Shown piece by piece: positions 51,588-59,462 of a stretch of 64,000 nucleotides of DNA. The stretch covers positions 310,001 through 374,000 of the forward strand of contig NZ_WRPN01000002.1 of the NCBI RefSeq assembly GCF_009746565.1, written 5' to 3'. The translations under genes and the position numbers were made by a program. A model generated the notes under the pieces. It ran no database searches, had not been told where the DNA came from, and was given only the letters and a program-made list of their open reading frames with translations. This stretch comes from Mariniflexile maritimum. Lineage in GTDB: Bacteria > Bacteroidota > Bacteroidia > Flavobacteriales > Flavobacteriaceae. How positions within the stretch are numbered: the first letter of the stretch is position 1; each line of letters begins with the position of its first letter.

Positions 51588-52170
51588 TTGTTGTGTACTC
51601 TTTATTATTAGAGTTAATGGTTACTTTATAAGTTCCTTTTTCTAATTTATAAACTTTTTCAATAACTTTTATGCCTTCAATTTTCTCAGTGTATATTAGT
51701 TCAAAATCTCTATGGTTATCGGCATATATGCTTATATTCATGGTTTCAAAATTTGGAGATAATTTACTGATTAGCAGCAAGTTGTTTTTCTGCTTTACAT
51801 AAGGTTTATAAGTCGTGGTTTCTGAATTTTTGTTTACAGATACGGTGTTTTCTTTTACGGTAAATGGTATTGTGTTTATCTCGAGATCTTTGTCTAATTC
51901 AAAAACATAATTGCCATCTGGAAGCGAAGAAAAATTGAAGCCTTTAGTGTAAACTCCTGATTTCTGGATTTCTTCATTATATAATACAATCCCATTTTTA
52001 TCTTTAATGGAAAATTTATTGCCTTGTTTTACATTGCTTAAGGTAAGAGACGTTTTTTTAACATCATTTTTAATAGAATAAAATGATGGTTCTTTGGCGA
52101 AACTTAACGAGGTAATAAGCATAGTTACCATTAAGAATCTTTTTTTTGAGTTGTTTAATACGTTTTTCAT
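51574..52170 (-). CDS. Secreted protein of unknown function beside an AraC regulator
   Basis: 198 residues. Signal peptide of about 25 residues (basic MKNVLNNSKKRF, hydrophobic core, SFA). The mature part is beta-rich with two repeats of Ig-like character: VKQGNKFSIKDKNGIVLYNE, then FSSLPDGNYVFELDKDLEIN, and later KVYKLEKGTYKVTINSNNKE. The pattern resembles small Bacteroidota secreted Ig-like (DUF3244-type) proteins, but this is not certain. Promoter -7 is at 52199-52206, and an inverted-repeat operator at 52248-52307. Both are duplicated next to the AraC gene at 52835, suggesting regulation by it. Confidence 0.82.
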   Translation of the reverse strand: MKNVLNNSKKRFLMVTMLITSLSFAKEPSFYSIKNDVKKTSLTLSNVKQGNKFSIKDKNGIVLYNEEIQKSGVYTKGFNFSSLPDGNYVFELDKDLEINTIPFTVKENTVSVNKNSETTTYKPYVKQKNNLLLISKLSPNFETMNISIYADNHRDFELIYTEKIEGIKVIEKVYKLEKGTYKVTINSNNKEYTTIINN

Positions 52171-52198
52171 AATTAGGTTTTTTTAACGTTTCACATGG

Positions 52199-52206
52199 CA
52201 AATATA
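52199..52206 (-). promoter_or_regulatory. -7 box of the secreted-protein gene
   Basis: Minus strand TATATTTG, exact consensus, 29 bases before the ATG. No TTG at standard distance, so activation by a factor bound at 52248-52307 is plausible. Confidence 0.65.
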
Positions 52207-52247
52207 GGGCGGGATAACGTGTAAGAAAACATTGATATTGACAAATT

Positions 52248-52307
52248 TATATGCTATTTTATCTGTATATGAAATATTAGAATAGTATAAGGTTAAAATA
52301 ACATATA
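52248..52307. promoter_or_regulatory. 60-bp inverted-repeat operator, copy 1
   Basis: TATATGCTATTTTA (52248-52261) and TAAAATAACATATA (52294-52307), arms almost exactly complementary (one G/A difference), separated by 32 bases. The edge of the left arm is 42 bases upstream of the -7 box. Confidence 0.7.
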
Positions 52308-52442
52308 ACCATGTTAATTTATCACACTCAACTAAATGTGATTTAATACTCTTGGGCGAGTTTGGTGTGTAATGAATGTAGAATTATTCCTTTATAGACT
52401 AACAACAATTTTTGCTTAAACACAACAATTGTGCTTGACCCC

Positions 52443-52545
52443 ATAAATACTATAAAAAAAAGAAATTGAAGCAAAAAAAAAGTGAGCCACCACAGCTCAC
52501 TTTTACCAACTAAACTAAATAAGACATTAAACTAATTATTAATGA
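52443..52545. repeat. Direct repeat copy 2 (remnant of the duplicated gene end)
   Basis: About 103 bases nearly identical to 51486-51587. It contains the terminator (52473-52504) and the region that corresponds to the last codons of the secreted-protein gene. Confidence 0.92.
52473..52504 (-). terminator. Duplicated terminator of the ghost unit
   Basis: AAAAGTGAGC (52478-52487), loop, GCTCACTTTT (52495-52504), with nine T on the minus strand. It closes a unit that starts at the -7 box 52661-52668. Confidence 0.9.
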
Positions 52546-52660
52546 ATATTGTTCACTCCTTTTCAACAGAGTTATATTTATTTTTTTATAATTTTAAATA
52601 TCGAAATTTCAACGATTGTTAAACTATAAAAAGATGTTCACTTAATAACTTTTAACAGTA

Positions 52661-52668
52661 CAAAGATA
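52661..52668 (-). promoter_or_regulatory. -7 box of the ghost transcription unit
   Basis: Minus strand TATCTTTG, exact consensus, aligned without gaps with 52199-52206 in the duplicated promoter. A transcript would run about 180 bases to the terminator at 52473. Confidence 0.65.
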
Positions 52669-52709
52669 CGGTGCAATGAAGGCTATTAAAACATCAAATT
52701 TGACTACTT

Positions 52710-52769
52710 TATGTGCTATATTATCTGTTAACACCATGTTAAATAAATGTTAAGTTAAAATAGCACACA
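52710..52769. promoter_or_regulatory. 60-bp inverted-repeat operator, copy 2
   Basis: Left arm TGTGCTATATTA at 52712-52723, right arm TAAAATAGCACACA at 52756-52769. The same geometry as copy 1, with paired changes in both arms (TGTGC/GCACA against TATGC/ACATA). It also lies 66 bases upstream of the AraC gene, so it could serve both directions. Confidence 0.7.
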
Positions 52770-52809
52770 ATTGGGGCAATTGAATATATATTTTAAGAAG
52801 TATATGTTG

Positions 52810-52817
52810 TAATTTTG
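52810..52817 (+). promoter_or_regulatory. -7 box of the AraC regulator gene
   Basis: TAATTTTG, exact consensus, 17 bases before the ATG at 52835. The nearest TTG is 27 bases upstream, longer than usual. Confidence 0.5.
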
Positions 52818-52834
52818 TAATACAATAAATAGGT

Positions 52835-53707
52835 ATGGCAAATAAAAAACCGGCATTTAGGAAACTTACACCCAGTTTTGGTAGTTCTATATTGGTTAAA
52901 CAACATGTGGATGTTGTAGATAAGGACGGTGCTTATTGGCATTTTCATCCAGAATTAGAACTTATTTATATAAACAAAGGGCAAGGAAAAACACATATTG
53001 GGAACCATTTGTCGTATTTCAATAACAGTCAATTAATACTTATTGGCTCCAATTTGCCTCACAATGGTTTTACGGATAGGTTAACGGCAAATGGCACCGA
53101 AACCACCGTACAGTTCAAATCCAACTTTTTAGGCGATGATTTTTTGCATGTTCCAGAAATGGCTGCCATAGTATCCTTATTCGACAGGGCCAAACAGGGC
53201 ATTCGATTTAAAATGGAAACCAAACAAGTAATTGGGCCCAAAATTGATAAACTCATGCAACATACGGGTTTAAAACGGGTGCTTAAATTTTTGGACATAT
53301 TAAACTATTTGTCAACTACCGATGATTATACCCTGCTAAATGCCGATGGGTTTGCTTTTGAAACCGAACCACAGGATAGCGCTAAAATTGACACGATTTT
53401 TAAGTACGTGAACAAAAATTTCCAAAACCATATCTCTTTGGATGAAATTGCCGATGAGGTAAGCATGACGGTGCCCGCCTTTTGTAGATATTTTAAAAAG
53501 GCTACCGGTAAAACCTTTACGCAAATGGTTAATGAATGTAGGGTAGTGCATGCCACCAAATTACTTAACGAAAGCCAAAAAAGTATTGCCGATATTTGTT
53601 TTGAGTGCGGGTTTAATAATTTTTCGCATTTCAATAAACAATTTAATGAAATTACGGGAAAGAGTGCTTCAAACTATAGGAAGGAAATTAAGCTGATTAT
53701 TCAATAA
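52835..53707 (+). CDS. AraC family transcriptional regulator with cupin domain
   Basis: 290 residues. The N-terminal cupin-like sensor (about 20-110) includes DGAYWHFHPELELIYINKGQ and NHLSYFNNSQLILIGSNLPH. The C-terminal AraC domain (about 185-286) has two helix-turn-helix units: ISLDEIADEVSMTVPAFCRY and SIADICFECGFNNFSHFNKQ, ending in TGKSASNYRKE. The cupin type suggests a sugar or other small ligand. Target sites are probably the paired inverted repeats to its left. No sugar pathway genes are next to it apart from the phosphorylase homologue. Confidence 0.95.
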   Translation: MANKKPAFRKLTPSFGSSILVKQHVDVVDKDGAYWHFHPELELIYINKGQGKTHIGNHLSYFNNSQLILIGSNLPHNGFTDRLTANGTETTVQFKSNFLGDDFLHVPEMAAIVSLFDRAKQGIRFKMETKQVIGPKIDKLMQHTGLKRVLKFLDILNYLSTTDDYTLLNADGFAFETEPQDSAKIDTIFKYVNKNFQNHISLDEIADEVSMTVPAFCRYFKKATGKTFTQMVNECRVVHATKLLNESQKSIADICFECGFNNFSHFNKQFNEITGKSASNYRKEIKLIIQ

Positions 53708-53748
53708 ATATTTAAGGAAGTTCCATTTGTACCTATGGAAACCTCCAT

Positions 53749-54402
53749 TTAAACATTGGCATCCCGTTCTTTATAAAATTGTTCAAGATAAAGTTCCATA
53801 AAGGCATGTCTTTTTTCAGCTAAAGCTTTACCTGTTTTGGTATTCATCTTATGTTTTAAAAGCAATAGTTTTTCGTAAAAATGATTGATACTTGGCCCAT
53901 TTGAAGCTTTGTATTCAGCTTTGCCCATCGTTAAGTTTGGTTCAATATCCGGGTTGTAAATCTCACGGTTTTTAAAGCCCCCGTAATTAAAACAGCGCGC
54001 AATACCAATGGCTCCCATCGCATCAAGCCTATCGGCATCTTGAACCACATCCAGTTCGGCCGATTTGAATTTTTGGGCCTCATTGCCACCTTTAAACGAA
54101 ATGTTTTCAATAATATCTATAACATGGTCAATAACCTGTAAATCAACATCTTGTTTCAATAAAAATTCACGCGCCATTTTGGGGCCTATGGTTTCATCGC
54201 CGTCATGGAATTTACTATCGGCAATATCATGGAGCAAGGCACCTAGTTGTATGACCAAAATATCTGCGCTTTCATTTTTAGCAATTAGCATCGCATTTTT
54301 ATAAACACGTTCTATGTGAAACCAATCGTGTCCGCCTTCGGCATTTGCCAGTTGTTTTTTTACAAATGCAATGGTATTGGTAATAATGTTTTTTTGGTCC
54401 AT
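53749..54402 (-). CDS. HD domain phosphohydrolase
   Basis: 217 residues (ATG 54402; a GTG two codons upstream is possible). The HD superfamily metal site is intact: GHDWFHIERVYKNAM (His), LLHDIADSKFHDGDE (HD pair) and ELDVVQDADRLDAMGAIGIA (Asp). This is the YedJ/YpgQ-like nucleotide phosphohydrolase subgroup. Such proteins remove phosphates from nucleotides; the substrate is not predictable. It stands alone, convergent with the AraC gene. Confidence 0.92.
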   Translation of the reverse strand: MDQKNIITNTIAFVKKQLANAEGGHDWFHIERVYKNAMLIAKNESADILVIQLGALLHDIADSKFHDGDETIGPKMAREFLLKQDVDLQVIDHVIDIIENISFKGGNEAQKFKSAELDVVQDADRLDAMGAIGIARCFNYGGFKNREIYNPDIEPNLTMGKAEYKASNGPSINHFYEKLLLLKHKMNTKTGKALAEKRHAFMELYLEQFYKERDANV

Positions 54403-54466
54403 AGGCACGAAAATAAAAAAATCCTTTCGGTTTTTGAAAGGAATTAGTTTGTATTTAAAATTGGTG

Positions 54467-55462
54467 TTACCGAATTAAAGCAGGTTCCACCCACTTGAAT
54501 TGATATGAGTTTTCTGGTATTTTGATGCGCTCTGATAAGCGGTACATTCTGGCGGGCAATTTCATCAAATAATCCCGGGCTTTTTCGGCTTCATCGGTAA
54601 GTCCGGAAATTTTGTCAATTTCCCAACGGGTTATTAATTTCTCTAAAATTTCAACATAATCATGCGATGTGTAAACGCCTATGCGTTGGGCGGTATTTGA
54701 AAATTCTTCAAAGGCCGTACTTATTTTGTTGCCCGATTCCCGTAAAAAATGTGCTGGCATGGTAATTTTAAGTTTCATCATGTCGTGAAATGCCATCATC
54801 ATTTGGCTAGGATCTACCTTAAAAATGCGCTCTACAAATTCGGAATAGGCGTGGTGGTGGCGCATTTCATCACCTGCAATTATTTTACACATTTTTCCTA
54901 ATTGTTTGTTGCCGTTTTGGGTGGCAATTTTTGCAACACGGTTATGCGAAATATAGGTTGCCAATTCCTGAAAACTGGTGTAAACAAAGTTTTTGTAGGG
55001 GTCTCGGTCGGTGCCAATATCAAAACCATCGGCAATAAGGTGCTGGGTTGTAATTTCAATTTCGCGCATGTTTACACGTCCGGAAAGGTAAAGGTATTTG
55101 TTTAGCACATCTCCATGCCTGTTTTCTTCACCGGTCCATTGTCTTACCCATTTGGCCCAACCATTTTGTTCTTCGCCAACTTGGTTTACGCCCTCAACAT
55201 CCATAAGCCACGATTCGTAAGTGGGCAATGCTTCCTCGGTAATCATATCGCCAACTAAAACCACCCAAAAATCATAGGGCAATTCTTTTGAAAGTTCCCT
55301 TATTTCTTTAACCTCTTCAAAAAAACGGTCGCCTTCAGAGTTTGGTAAAAAATCTGTTGGTTGCCATATTTTATCAATGGGTATCAAATACTTTTCCATG
55401 AGCGATGCGACGTCTTTTTCTAAAAACTGCATCACTTCCAATCGCACATTCTTCAACGACAT
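54467..55462 (-). CDS. Acyl-[acyl-carrier-protein] desaturase
   Basis: 331 residues of the soluble di-iron desaturase family, which puts a double bond into acyl-ACP using oxygen and ferredoxin. Both EExxH-type iron motifs are seen: EENRHG (Glu 112-113, His 116) and DEMRHHHAYSEF (Asp 198, Glu 199, His 202). The gene starts 10 bases after plsC (55473-56210) on the same strand, so fatty-acid unsaturation and phosphatidate synthesis are co-expressed. Such soluble enzymes are typical of plants and some bacteria including flavobacteria and actinobacteria. Confidence 0.95.
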   Translation of the reverse strand: MSLKNVRLEVMQFLEKDVASLMEKYLIPIDKIWQPTDFLPNSEGDRFFEEVKEIRELSKELPYDFWVVLVGDMITEEALPTYESWLMDVEGVNQVGEEQNGWAKWVRQWTGEENRHGDVLNKYLYLSGRVNMREIEITTQHLIADGFDIGTDRDPYKNFVYTSFQELATYISHNRVAKIATQNGNKQLGKMCKIIAGDEMRHHHAYSEFVERIFKVDPSQMMMAFHDMMKLKITMPAHFLRESGNKISTAFEEFSNTAQRIGVYTSHDYVEILEKLITRWEIDKISGLTDEAEKARDYLMKLPARMYRLSERIKIPENSYQFKWVEPALIR

Positions 55463-55472
55463 TTATTCTGAT

Positions 55473-56210
55473 TTATTTGTTAATACTTGCTTTAATAGTG
55501 TTTTCAATACTATTGATGAGGTCTTCATTATTTACAAAGGTACTAACTTTTATAGGTTTATGAACGGTAAATGTAATGTGTGTGCCCAATCCCATAGGGA
55601 AATTACCATATTTTAACATTTTCCATGAGTTGTTTATTGTAATTGGTACCACTAAAGCCGACGGGATTTTTTTAAAAAGTATGTCCAAACCTTTTGTTTG
55701 AAACGGTTTAGGTTCGCCATTTTTGCTTCGTGTACCTTCCGGAAAAATTACAGCGGCGCGTTTGTTGGTTTCAATATATTCGCCAAATTTGATGAGTGCG
55801 GGCAATGATTGTCTTGGGTTTTTTCTATCAATTAAAGCGGCACCACCATGGCGTAAATTGTAAGAAACACTTGGAATGCCTTTGCCCAACTCTATTTTGC
55901 TAATAAATTTGGGGTGGTGTTTGCGCATATACCAGGTTAACGGGTAAATGTCGTGCAAACTCTGGTGGTTGGCAACAATTATTAAAGCTTGGTTGGTTGG
56001 TATGTTATGAGGGTTGGTAAACGTAAATCGCGTACCCAGAATATTGGCACAGCGCATGAGGCAAAACTGTAAAACATCCACACTTTTTTTATGCGCTTGA
56101 TAGCCAAAAACGTTAAAACAAAGCCATTGGATGGGATGAAAAATAACCAGTGTTAAAAAAAAACACAAATAATAAATAACCGATAGTGGGTAGGATAGTA
56201 GTTTTTGCAT
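55473..56210 (-). CDS. plsC: 1-acyl-sn-glycerol-3-phosphate acyltransferase (second PlsC)
   Basis: 245 residues, N-terminal hydrophobic helices (about 5-30), HxxxxD motif NHQSLHD (His 82, Asp 87), the substrate motif FPEGTRSKNG near residues 151-160, and PSALVVPITINNSWK as in PlsC. It makes phosphatidic acid at the membrane, like the copy at 9035-9772. It lies directly upstream of the desaturase and forms an operon with it. The two PlsC paralogues may have different acyl preferences (inference). Confidence 0.94.
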   Translation of the reverse strand: MQKLLSYPLSVIYYLCFFLTLVIFHPIQWLCFNVFGYQAHKKSVDVLQFCLMRCANILGTRFTFTNPHNIPTNQALIIVANHQSLHDIYPLTWYMRKHHPKFISKIELGKGIPSVSYNLRHGGAALIDRKNPRQSLPALIKFGEYIETNKRAAVIFPEGTRSKNGEPKPFQTKGLDILFKKIPSALVVPITINNSWKMLKYGNFPMGLGTHITFTVHKPIKVSTFVNNEDLINSIENTIKASINK

Positions 56211-56237
56211 GCTTCAAAAATAAGCAAAAACAGGCTT

Positions 56238-56633
56238 TTAATAAATAGCAACACAGGTGTTATTTTCACAATTTACGCTGGTGGGCGGCATGGCATAGGC
56301 GCAATCGGAGGCAATATTCCATTTTTGATTAAAAGCTGCCTCACTTTTGTTATAGGTTTCTACCATTGTTTCCAGTTTTTTAACATCGATGGACGTTGAG
56401 TAAACCAGGTAGCTCCATGGGCCGCCACAGGGCTTGCTACCCAGTGCAATGAATTTGCAAGTGGTCGTTTCGTTGCAAACCGATGTCGCCGCCAAAGCTT
56501 CAATGGCTTTTTTTGAATTGTTCAGGGCTTTTTGCTCACTTTCTTTGCTGGTTGGCAAGTTGTCTTCATCATCACATTGAAAAGCCATAAACGTAAAACA
56601 ACAAATAAACAGTAGTAAATGAATATTTTTCAT
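56238..56633 (-). CDS. Cysteine-rich lipoprotein of unknown function
   Basis: 131 residues. Lipoprotein signal MKNIHLLLFICCFTFMAFQC, after which DDEDN follows at once, an acidic patch like the surface-export signal of Bacteroidota lipoproteins. The mature domain has six cysteines (CNETTTC, KPCGG, SDCAY, NCENNTC), probably paired in disulphides, and a conserved look (IALGSKPCGGPWSYLVYSTS). The same fold appears in small bacterial secreted proteins of unknown function. It stands between plsC and the bacilliredoxin gene with separate spacing. Confidence 0.82.
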   Translation of the reverse strand: MKNIHLLLFICCFTFMAFQCDDEDNLPTSKESEQKALNNSKKAIEALAATSVCNETTTCKFIALGSKPCGGPWSYLVYSTSIDVKKLETMVETYNKSEAAFNQKWNIASDCAYAMPPTSVNCENNTCVAIY

Positions 56634-56690
56634 GTTTATATTTTTTTCTAAGACGTGAATTTTCCAGAAAGGTTGCGTGCATTAAAACAA

Positions 56691-56713
56691 AAACCACGAG
56701 GGCATCGTGGTTT
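56691..56713 (-). terminator. Rho-independent terminator of the bacilliredoxin gene
   Basis: AAACCACGA (56691-56699), loop GGGCA, TCGTGGTTT (56705-56713), with a T-rich tail on the minus strand, 24 bases behind the stop codon. Confidence 0.88.
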
Positions 56714-56736
56714 TCATAAATGGTTAGCTACGGTGA

Positions 56737-57147
56737 TTAGCAATACTCGTTAAAAGCATCTTTTAGGTTCTCGGCAATCAATTCTGCGGGCCTGCCTTCA
56801 ATATGGTGGCGTTCTAACATGTGTACCAATTCACCGTTCTTAAACAAAGCCATACTTGGCGAACTTGGAGGGAAAGGTGCCATATAGCCTCGCGCAGCAT
56901 CAACAGCTTCTTTGTCAACACCTGCAAAAACCGTTACAATATGGTCTGGTTTTTTGGCGTTTTGCAAACTTATTCGGGCACCAGGACGTGCATTGGCGGC
57001 AGCACAACCACACACGGAATTAATAACCACCAAGGTAGTGCCTTCTTTTGCCAAAGCCGCATCCACAGCTTGGGCAGTATGTAATTCTTCAAAACCAACT
57101 TTGGTTAAATCTTCACGCATTGGTTTTACTAATTCTGCTGGATACAT
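56737..57147 (-). CDS. BrxA/BrxB family bacilliredoxin
   Basis: 136 residues with the CGC redox motif in NSVCGCAAANARPG (Cys 46 and 48), and the family tail LFKNGELVHMLERHHIEGRP. Bacilliredoxins remove bacillithiol from oxidised proteins. Flavobacteria carry this family and may use bacillithiol. No thiol-synthesis genes are in the window, although the DinB-type gene at 48623 belongs to a superfamily with thiol transferases. Promoter -7 at 57182-57189. Confidence 0.95.
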   Translation of the reverse strand: MYPAELVKPMREDLTKVGFEELHTAQAVDAALAKEGTTLVVINSVCGCAAANARPGARISLQNAKKPDHIVTVFAGVDKEAVDAARGYMAPFPPSSPSMALFKNGELVHMLERHHIEGRPAELIAENLKDAFNEYC

Positions 57148-57181
57148 ATTTTTTAATTTTTAGTATTAATATTTTATTTTG

Positions 57182-57189
57182 CAAATATA
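57182..57189 (-). promoter_or_regulatory. Probable -7 box of the bacilliredoxin gene
   Basis: Minus strand TATATTTG, exact consensus, 35 bases before the start codon. Confidence 0.55.
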
Positions 57190-57322
57190 CAGAAAAATAA
57201 GTGGTTTAATCGTGCGTTTAACGTATCCTTAGCTATCTAAAACAGGTATTTGTTGAAGTGAAATGAGGCAATGGCCTTTTGTTTTTTGATAAGAAACCGT
57301 CGGATAACTCGGTTAACAGTAT

Positions 57323-57330
57323 TATATTTG
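57323..57330 (+). promoter_or_regulatory. Probable -7 box of the DnaJ/TerB gene
   Basis: TATATTTG, exact consensus, 20 bases before the ATG at 57351. No TTG at standard distance. Confidence 0.5.
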
Positions 57331-57350
57331 AAGCCAATAAAAAGAAGTAG

Positions 57351-58100
57351 ATGAATTTTTCAAAATGGATTGGGGCTGCCTTAGGGTGGTCGTTTGGTGG
57401 GCCAATAGGCGCCATTATTGGGTTGGCATTGGGAAGTGCTATTGATGCTCTGGGTAGCGGAAATAGGGATGGTTTTGAGGAAGGTGACCCACGGGAAAGC
57501 GCTTATAGAGCACATACGCAACCTGGCGATTTTGAAGTTAGTTTGCTCATATTGGCTTCTATTGTAATTAAGGCCGACAAAAAACAAGATCCACGCGAGC
57601 TGGATTTTGTGCGTATGCAGTTTGTAGCCATGTATGGAAAGGAGCGTGCTAATAAAGCGTTTAAGCTTTTTAAGGAAATAAGTAAGCAACAACATATTTC
57701 AACGCGAGAGGTTTGCTTGCAAATTAGGCAGATGATGCAACATGCATCGCGCCTGCAACTTGTTCATTTTTTATTTGGAATTGCACAGGCCGATGGTACC
57801 ATAACCGATGATGAATTACAGCAAATACAACTGATTTCGGGGTATTTAGGAATTAGCCACATCGATTACGAAAGTATCAAGGCCATGTTTTACAACAGTA
57901 GTGATAAGGCCTATAAAATATTGGAAATTGATGCATCGGCCACTAACGAAGACATTAAGACGGCCTACCGAACCATGGCTAAAAAGTACCATCCAGACAA
58001 AGTAGCTCATTTAGGAACAGAGCATCAAAAAGGGGCCGAGGAAAAGTTTAAACAAGTGCAGGAAGCGTATGGGCAACTGCAAAAGGAGCGCGGTTTTTAA
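57351..58100 (+). CDS. DjlA-like protein with TerB and J domains
   Basis: 249 residues. A glycine-rich hydrophobic start ([20 protein letters not shown]) may insert in the membrane. Residues about 60-170 form a TerB-like helical domain, and the C-terminal J domain (about 183-249: [20 protein letters not shown]) has the HPD motif in [12 protein letters not shown]. The order is that of DjlA, a membrane co-chaperone for DnaK. The tellurite association of the TerB name does not imply a resistance function here. It ends eight bases from the convergent murF. Confidence 0.93.
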   Translation: MNFSKWIGAALGWSFGGPIGAIIGLALGSAIDALGSGNRDGFEEGDPRESAYRAHTQPGDFEVSLLILASIVIKADKKQDPRELDFVRMQFVAMYGKERANKAFKLFKEISKQQHISTREVCLQIRQMMQHASRLQLVHFLFGIAQADGTITDDELQQIQLISGYLGISHIDYESIKAMFYNSSDKAYKILEIDASATNEDIKTAYRTMAKKYHPDKVAHLGTEHQKGAEEKFKQVQEAYGQLQKERGF

Positions 58101-58108
58101 ACGGTTGG

Positions 58109-59386
58109 TTAAAGTATTTCCAAAAGCCTTTCCAGTGCCATTCCTCTCGATCCTTTAATTAAAAGTACGGCGTTTTTAATAACCGACCCATTGAAGGTTT
58201 CCTTAAAGTCTTGGAAGGTTTTGTATTGTGAGGCTTTTTCTGAGCTTATTTTTGTTCTGGAAAAATGGTCACCAATAAATACCAATTGGTCTATTTCTAA
58301 AGAAAGGGCCAAATTGGCTATGTTTTGGTGTTCGGTTTCCGCATCGGTGCCTAACTCAAACATATCACCAATAAAGGCTATTTTTTTGCCCTGTTGCTTT
58401 TCAAAGTTAAGAAGGGCCGCAGTCATACTGGTTGGATTGGCATTATAGGCATCCAATATAATTTTATTGGTGTTTTTTTCAATTATTTGTGAGCGGTTAT
58501 TTGCAGGCACATAGGCTTCAATGGCGCGCTTCATGGCGTGATCGTCCACTTTAAAATAATGCCCTATGGCCAAGGCAGCAGCAATGTTGTAAAAGTTGTA
58601 ATCGCCAATAAGTTGACTTTCTATGGTTAGGTTGTTATAGTTGCATTTTACAAATGGCTGCGCTTCCAAAAAATTTATTTGTACATTACAATTGTGGTTG
58701 TTGCCAAAAGTAAACGTTTTTGCGTTGCTGGTTTTTTCGGTTTGAATGGCATCGTTTGCGTTAACAAAAATGGTTTTATGGTTGGCCTTTAAAAAATCGT
58801 ACATTTCACTTTTGCCCTTTATTACGCCTTCTACACCCCCAAATCCTTCTAAATGCGCTTTTCCAAAATTGGTAATATAACCATAATCGGGCTTTGCGAT
58901 ATCGCACAAAAATGCTATTTCCTTTTGGTGGTTGGCGCCCATTTCAACAATCCCAATTTCGGTGTTATGGGTCATGGATAGTAGGGTTAAAGGCACCCCA
59001 ATGTGGTTGTTTAAATTGCCAATGGTGGCCGTAGTTTGGTATTTTCGTGAAAGTACAGCGTTAATAAGCTCTTTGGTTGTGGTTTTGCCATTGCTTCCTG
59101 TAAGGGCGATGATTGGGGTTTTTAAAAATTCACGATGAAAGGTGGCCAGTTCTTGAAGGGTTTCAAGCACATTGTTTACCAATATGGTTTTTGGTGATGT
59201 GCAATATTCAGCTTCATCAATAACGGCATAGCTTGCCCCAAGTGCCAAAGCTTGTTCGGCATAGCAATTGCCATTGAAGTTTTCGCCCTTTAGAGCGAAA
59301 AACATCGCGTTGTTCTTAATTTTTCTGGTATCGGTACACGCAGCGTTGCATGTTAAGAAAAGACTGTGGAGCGTTGCTGTTTTCAA
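58109..59386 (-). CDS. murF: UDP-N-acetylmuramoyl-tripeptide--D-alanyl-D-alanine ligase
   Basis: Adds D-Ala-D-Ala to the peptidoglycan precursor in the cytoplasm. 425 residues with the Mur ATP site ALTGSNGKTTTKELI (97-103), the central EMGANHQKEIAFLCDIAKPD and KGSRGMALERLLEIL at the end. The start is TTG 59386: a stop lies six codons upstream with no ATG, and the following LHSLFL-DTRKI stretch aligns with the family N-terminus. Unlike in most bacteria it is not in a cell-wall cluster here. A separate terminator divides it from clpX. Confidence 0.96.
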   Translation of the reverse strand: MKTATLHSLFLTCNAACTDTRKIKNNAMFFALKGENFNGNCYAEQALALGASYAVIDEAEYCTSPKTILVNNVLETLQELATFHREFLKTPIIALTGSNGKTTTKELINAVLSRKYQTTATIGNLNNHIGVPLTLLSMTHNTEIGIVEMGANHQKEIAFLCDIAKPDYGYITNFGKAHLEGFGGVEGVIKGKSEMYDFLKANHKTIFVNANDAIQTEKTSNAKTFTFGNNHNCNVQINFLEAQPFVKCNYNNLTIESQLIGDYNFYNIAAALAIGHYFKVDDHAMKRAIEAYVPANNRSQIIEKNTNKIILDAYNANPTSMTAALLNFEKQQGKKIAFIGDMFELGTDAETEHQNIANLALSLEIDQLVFIGDHFSRTKISSEKASQYKTFQDFKETFNGSVIKNAVLLIKGSRGMALERLLEIL

Positions 59387-59417
59387 ATGATGGGCTTGTA
59401 GTTATTTAAAAACTATA

Positions 59418-59441
59418 AAACCACGCATTTTAGCGTGGTTT
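59418..59441 (-). terminator. Rho-independent terminator of clpX
   Basis: AAACCACGC (59418-59426), six-base loop, GCGTGGTTT (59433-59441) with short T-tract on the minus strand, about 20 bases behind the clpX stop. It could also act weakly in the other direction. Confidence 0.85.
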
Positions 59442-59462
59442 GTACTATATATAATGGTACTT

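Larger units (their letters stand above)
52171..52834. other. Noncoding region with a gutted duplicate of the adjacent transcription unit
   Basis: No intact gene. From left to right: promoter and operator of the secreted-protein gene (52199-52307), unmatched sequence (52308-52442), a second copy of that gene's 3' end and terminator (52443-52545), a remnant without an open frame (52546-52660), a second copy of promoter and operator (52661-52769), and the AraC promoter (52810-52817). Confidence 0.85.

Noticed and set aside
57351-58100. Tellurite resistance gene (TerB domain)
   Set aside because: The J domain and N-terminal membrane segment identify a DjlA-type co-chaperone; no other ter genes are present.
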